This document shows, one piece after another, positions 5,123 through 6,277 of a DNA stretch of 6,277 bases. The stretch comes from Tannerellaceae bacterium (GTDB lineage Bacteria > Bacteroidota > Bacteroidia > Bacteroidales > Tannerellaceae). The notes below the pieces were generated by a model. It had not been told where the DNA came from. It did not search any database and worked only from the letters and a program-made list of their open reading frames with translations. The translations under genes were made by a program, and so were the position numbers. The stretch spans positions 1 through 6,277 of the forward strand of contig JAIRZN010000003.1 in NCBI GenBank assembly GCA_031267205.1, read 5' to 3'. Each line of letters starts with the position of its first letter. Positions within the stretch are counted from its first letter, which is position 1.

Positions 5123-6094
5123 ATGCACGAATTGCTGAACAAATACTTTGCAGGCGCAATCACCCAGGAGGAAACATACGCCCTGTTCAAGGAAACGGAT
5201 AACGACCCCGCCCTGAAAAAAGAATTTGCCCGTATACAAAACATAATGGCCATATCCGGCATGGCGCATAAGGAAAACGACGAACAATGGACCGAACATA
5301 AGATGCGCGAACTGATGCAAAAGATAAGCGCGCGGAGGAGGAGGCGTTTCTCCGTTTCCGTCCTGAAATACGCGGCGGTAGCAGCCATAGTCGGCCTCGT
5401 CTGGATATTTGCATACCAAAACATTAACAAAGAAACAGGGGACGCCGGTTATACATACGTAGAAGTCCCAAGAGGCCAGACAATACACATCATACTGCCC
5501 GACGGGACGGAAACGTGGCTAAGTTCGCGCACAAAGCTGACGATCCCCGCCCAATTCAACAAAAAGGAACGCTCGATAGAATTAGACGGCGAAGCCTTTT
5601 TCTCCGTCAGCAAAGACGAAGGCAAGCCGTTTACCGTAAAAACAAAGCAGTACAACGTCCGCGTAACCGGCACACAGTTCAACGTATTCGCCTATTCGGA
5701 GAGCGATATATTCAAGACCGACCTGCTCGAAGGCTCCGTCTTCATATACGACAAAGACAAGGGCCAGGACGGCGACATCCTCTACCTCAACCCCGAAGAA
5801 ACCGCCTACCTCAAGGACGGCGCACTGACGAAGTCGCAATCCGCCTTCAGCTACTCCCGCTTCGTAATGAACGGCATATACTACTTTGAAAACGCATCCT
5901 TCAAAGACATAAAAGACTGCCTCGAACTGTGGTATAGCGTAAAAATACACCTGCGGAGGGAAGAAATATCCCTGTACGTATTTTCCGGCAAGTTCCGGCA
6001 AAGCGACAACATCGAGCTCATCCTGCAAGCAATAAAAGAAACAGGAAAATTCGATTACAAACTAATCAACGAGCATGAAATAGAAATTTACTAA
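5123..6094 (+). CDS. FecR-family anti-sigma factor (FecR domain plus DUF4974)
   Basis: This inner-membrane protein binds the partner ECF sigma factor with its cytoplasmic N-terminus and senses the receptor's signalling domain in the periplasm. The 323-residue product has a cytoplasmic part (1-75) opening HELLNKYFAGAITQEETYALF and ending in the basic run ARRRRR. One membrane helix follows (about 83-98, AAVAAIVGLVWIFAYQ). The FecR domain spans about 112-210: VEVPRGQTIHIILPDGTETWLSS, LDGEAFFSVSKDEGKPFTVKT, VRVTGTQFNVFAY and LLEGSVFIY. The C-terminal DUF4974 domain (about 252-323) contains YYFENASFKDIKDCLELWYSVKI and FSGKFRQSDNIELILQAIKETGKFDYKL. Length and domain order are normal for Bacteroidota. 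The ATG at 5123 follows AAAGAAGCTTT and fits the family start. No promoter is seen directly upstream, so it may depend on read-through from the sigma gene across the repeat array. Confidence 0.95.
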   Translation: MHELLNKYFAGAITQEETYALFKETDNDPALKKEFARIQNIMAISGMAHKENDEQWTEHKMRELMQKISARRRRRFSVSVLKYAAVAAIVGLVWIFAYQNINKETGDAGYTYVEVPRGQTIHIILPDGTETWLSSRTKLTIPAQFNKKERSIELDGEAFFSVSKDEGKPFTVKTKQYNVRVTGTQFNVFAYSESDIFKTDLLEGSVFIYDKDKGQDGDILYLNPEETAYLKDGALTKSQSAFSYSRFVMNGIYYFENASFKDIKDCLELWYSVKIHLRREEISLYVFSGKFRQSDNIELILQAIKETGKFDYKLINEHEIEIY

Positions 6095-6171
6095 CCCTTA
6101 AATTGAACCGGTTATTTATGAAAACACACACAGACACATCATGACATCACCCAAGATAGGACAAAAAAGGA

Positions 6172-6187
6172 GAGTGTTGGAGCACTC
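6172..6187 (+). promoter_or_regulatory. Small hairpin in the leader of the next gene
   Basis: GAGTGT (6172-6177) pairs with GCACTC (6182-6187), with one G-U pair, around the tetraloop TGGA. It lies in the 165-bp gap (6095-6259) between the anti-sigma gene and the next ATG. No T run follows, so it is not a plain terminator; it may shape or stabilise the leader of the downstream mRNA. No TAnnTTTG element is present in this gap. Confidence 0.4.
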
Positions 6188-6259
6188 CCCCGAAAGTCAA
6201 TACTATCATTTTTCGTGACAATAAACAAAAGTATTAACAACTTTCAATTCTGCAAAGTT

Positions 6260-6277
6260 ATGAAAAAAAACTTAGCA
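6260..6277 (+). CDS. Start of a gene cut by the window edge, probably a SusC/TonB-dependent receptor
   Basis: Only six codons (MKKNLA) are visible, so the sequence does not identify the product. The call rests on position: in Bacteroidota, an ECF sigma gene and a FecR/DUF4974 anti-sigma gene are normally followed by an outer-membrane SusC-type receptor that carries an N-terminal signalling domain. The frame is open upstream back to 6122, but offers no ATG before 6260 (only GTG at 6215), so ATG 6260 is the best start. MKKNLA would suit the opening of a signal peptide. Confidence 0.45.

Noticed and set aside
6141..6218. 25-codon frame MTSPKIGQKRRVLEHSPESQ... in the leader of the last gene
   Set aside because: It overlaps the hairpin, has no supporting signals and no recognisable features. 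A leader peptide cannot be excluded but is not supported.

Overview
The window looks like chromosomal DNA of a Bacteroidota member, most likely order Bacteroidales. The evidence is the class-specific -7 promoter element TAnnTTTG in front of several genes, a Bacteroides-type serine palmitoyltransferase, the absence of clear Shine-Dalgarno sequences, and an ECF sigma factor / FecR-type anti-sigma pair placed ahead of what looks like the start of an outer-membrane receptor gene. The genus cannot be fixed from the sequence alone.

Left part (1-1110): ruvC (Holliday junction resolvase) lies on the minus strand. Upstream of it is a minus-strand operon of two class II leucine tRNAs (anticodons CAG then GAG), with a well-formed promoter (1020-1050) and a long hairpin terminator (643-693) that ends just in front of ruvC.

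Middle part (1081-3892): a small plus-strand lipoprotein with an antibiotic-biosynthesis-monooxygenase (ABM) fold converges on a minus-strand lipid kinase of the diacylglycerol/sphingosine kinase family. The kinase is divergent from a plus-strand serine palmitoyltransferase, the committing enzyme of sphingolipid synthesis. The two divergent promoters are mirror images over 13 of 14 bases, which suggests the two lipid genes are expressed together and that the kinase may act on a sphingoid lipid. The synthase gene carries a (CA)9 tract near its 3' end and ends in an intrinsic terminator that overlaps its stop codon.

Right part (3893-6277): an ECF sigma-70 factor, then a 564-bp gene-free gap, then a membrane anti-sigma factor (FecR domain plus DUF4974), then the first six codons of a further gene, presumably a SusC/TonB-dependent receptor. 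This is the usual order of trans-envelope signalling modules that control nutrient uptake in Bacteroidota.

The most unusual item is in the sigma/anti-sigma gap. It is a 231-bp array of eleven 21-bp units, each with the same perfect 10-bp palindrome TCGCCGGCGA at an exact 21-bp pitch, or two turns of B-DNA. Both strands are open across it, but no credible start codon exists on either. It is therefore better read as a DNA or RNA structural/regulatory array than as a gene.
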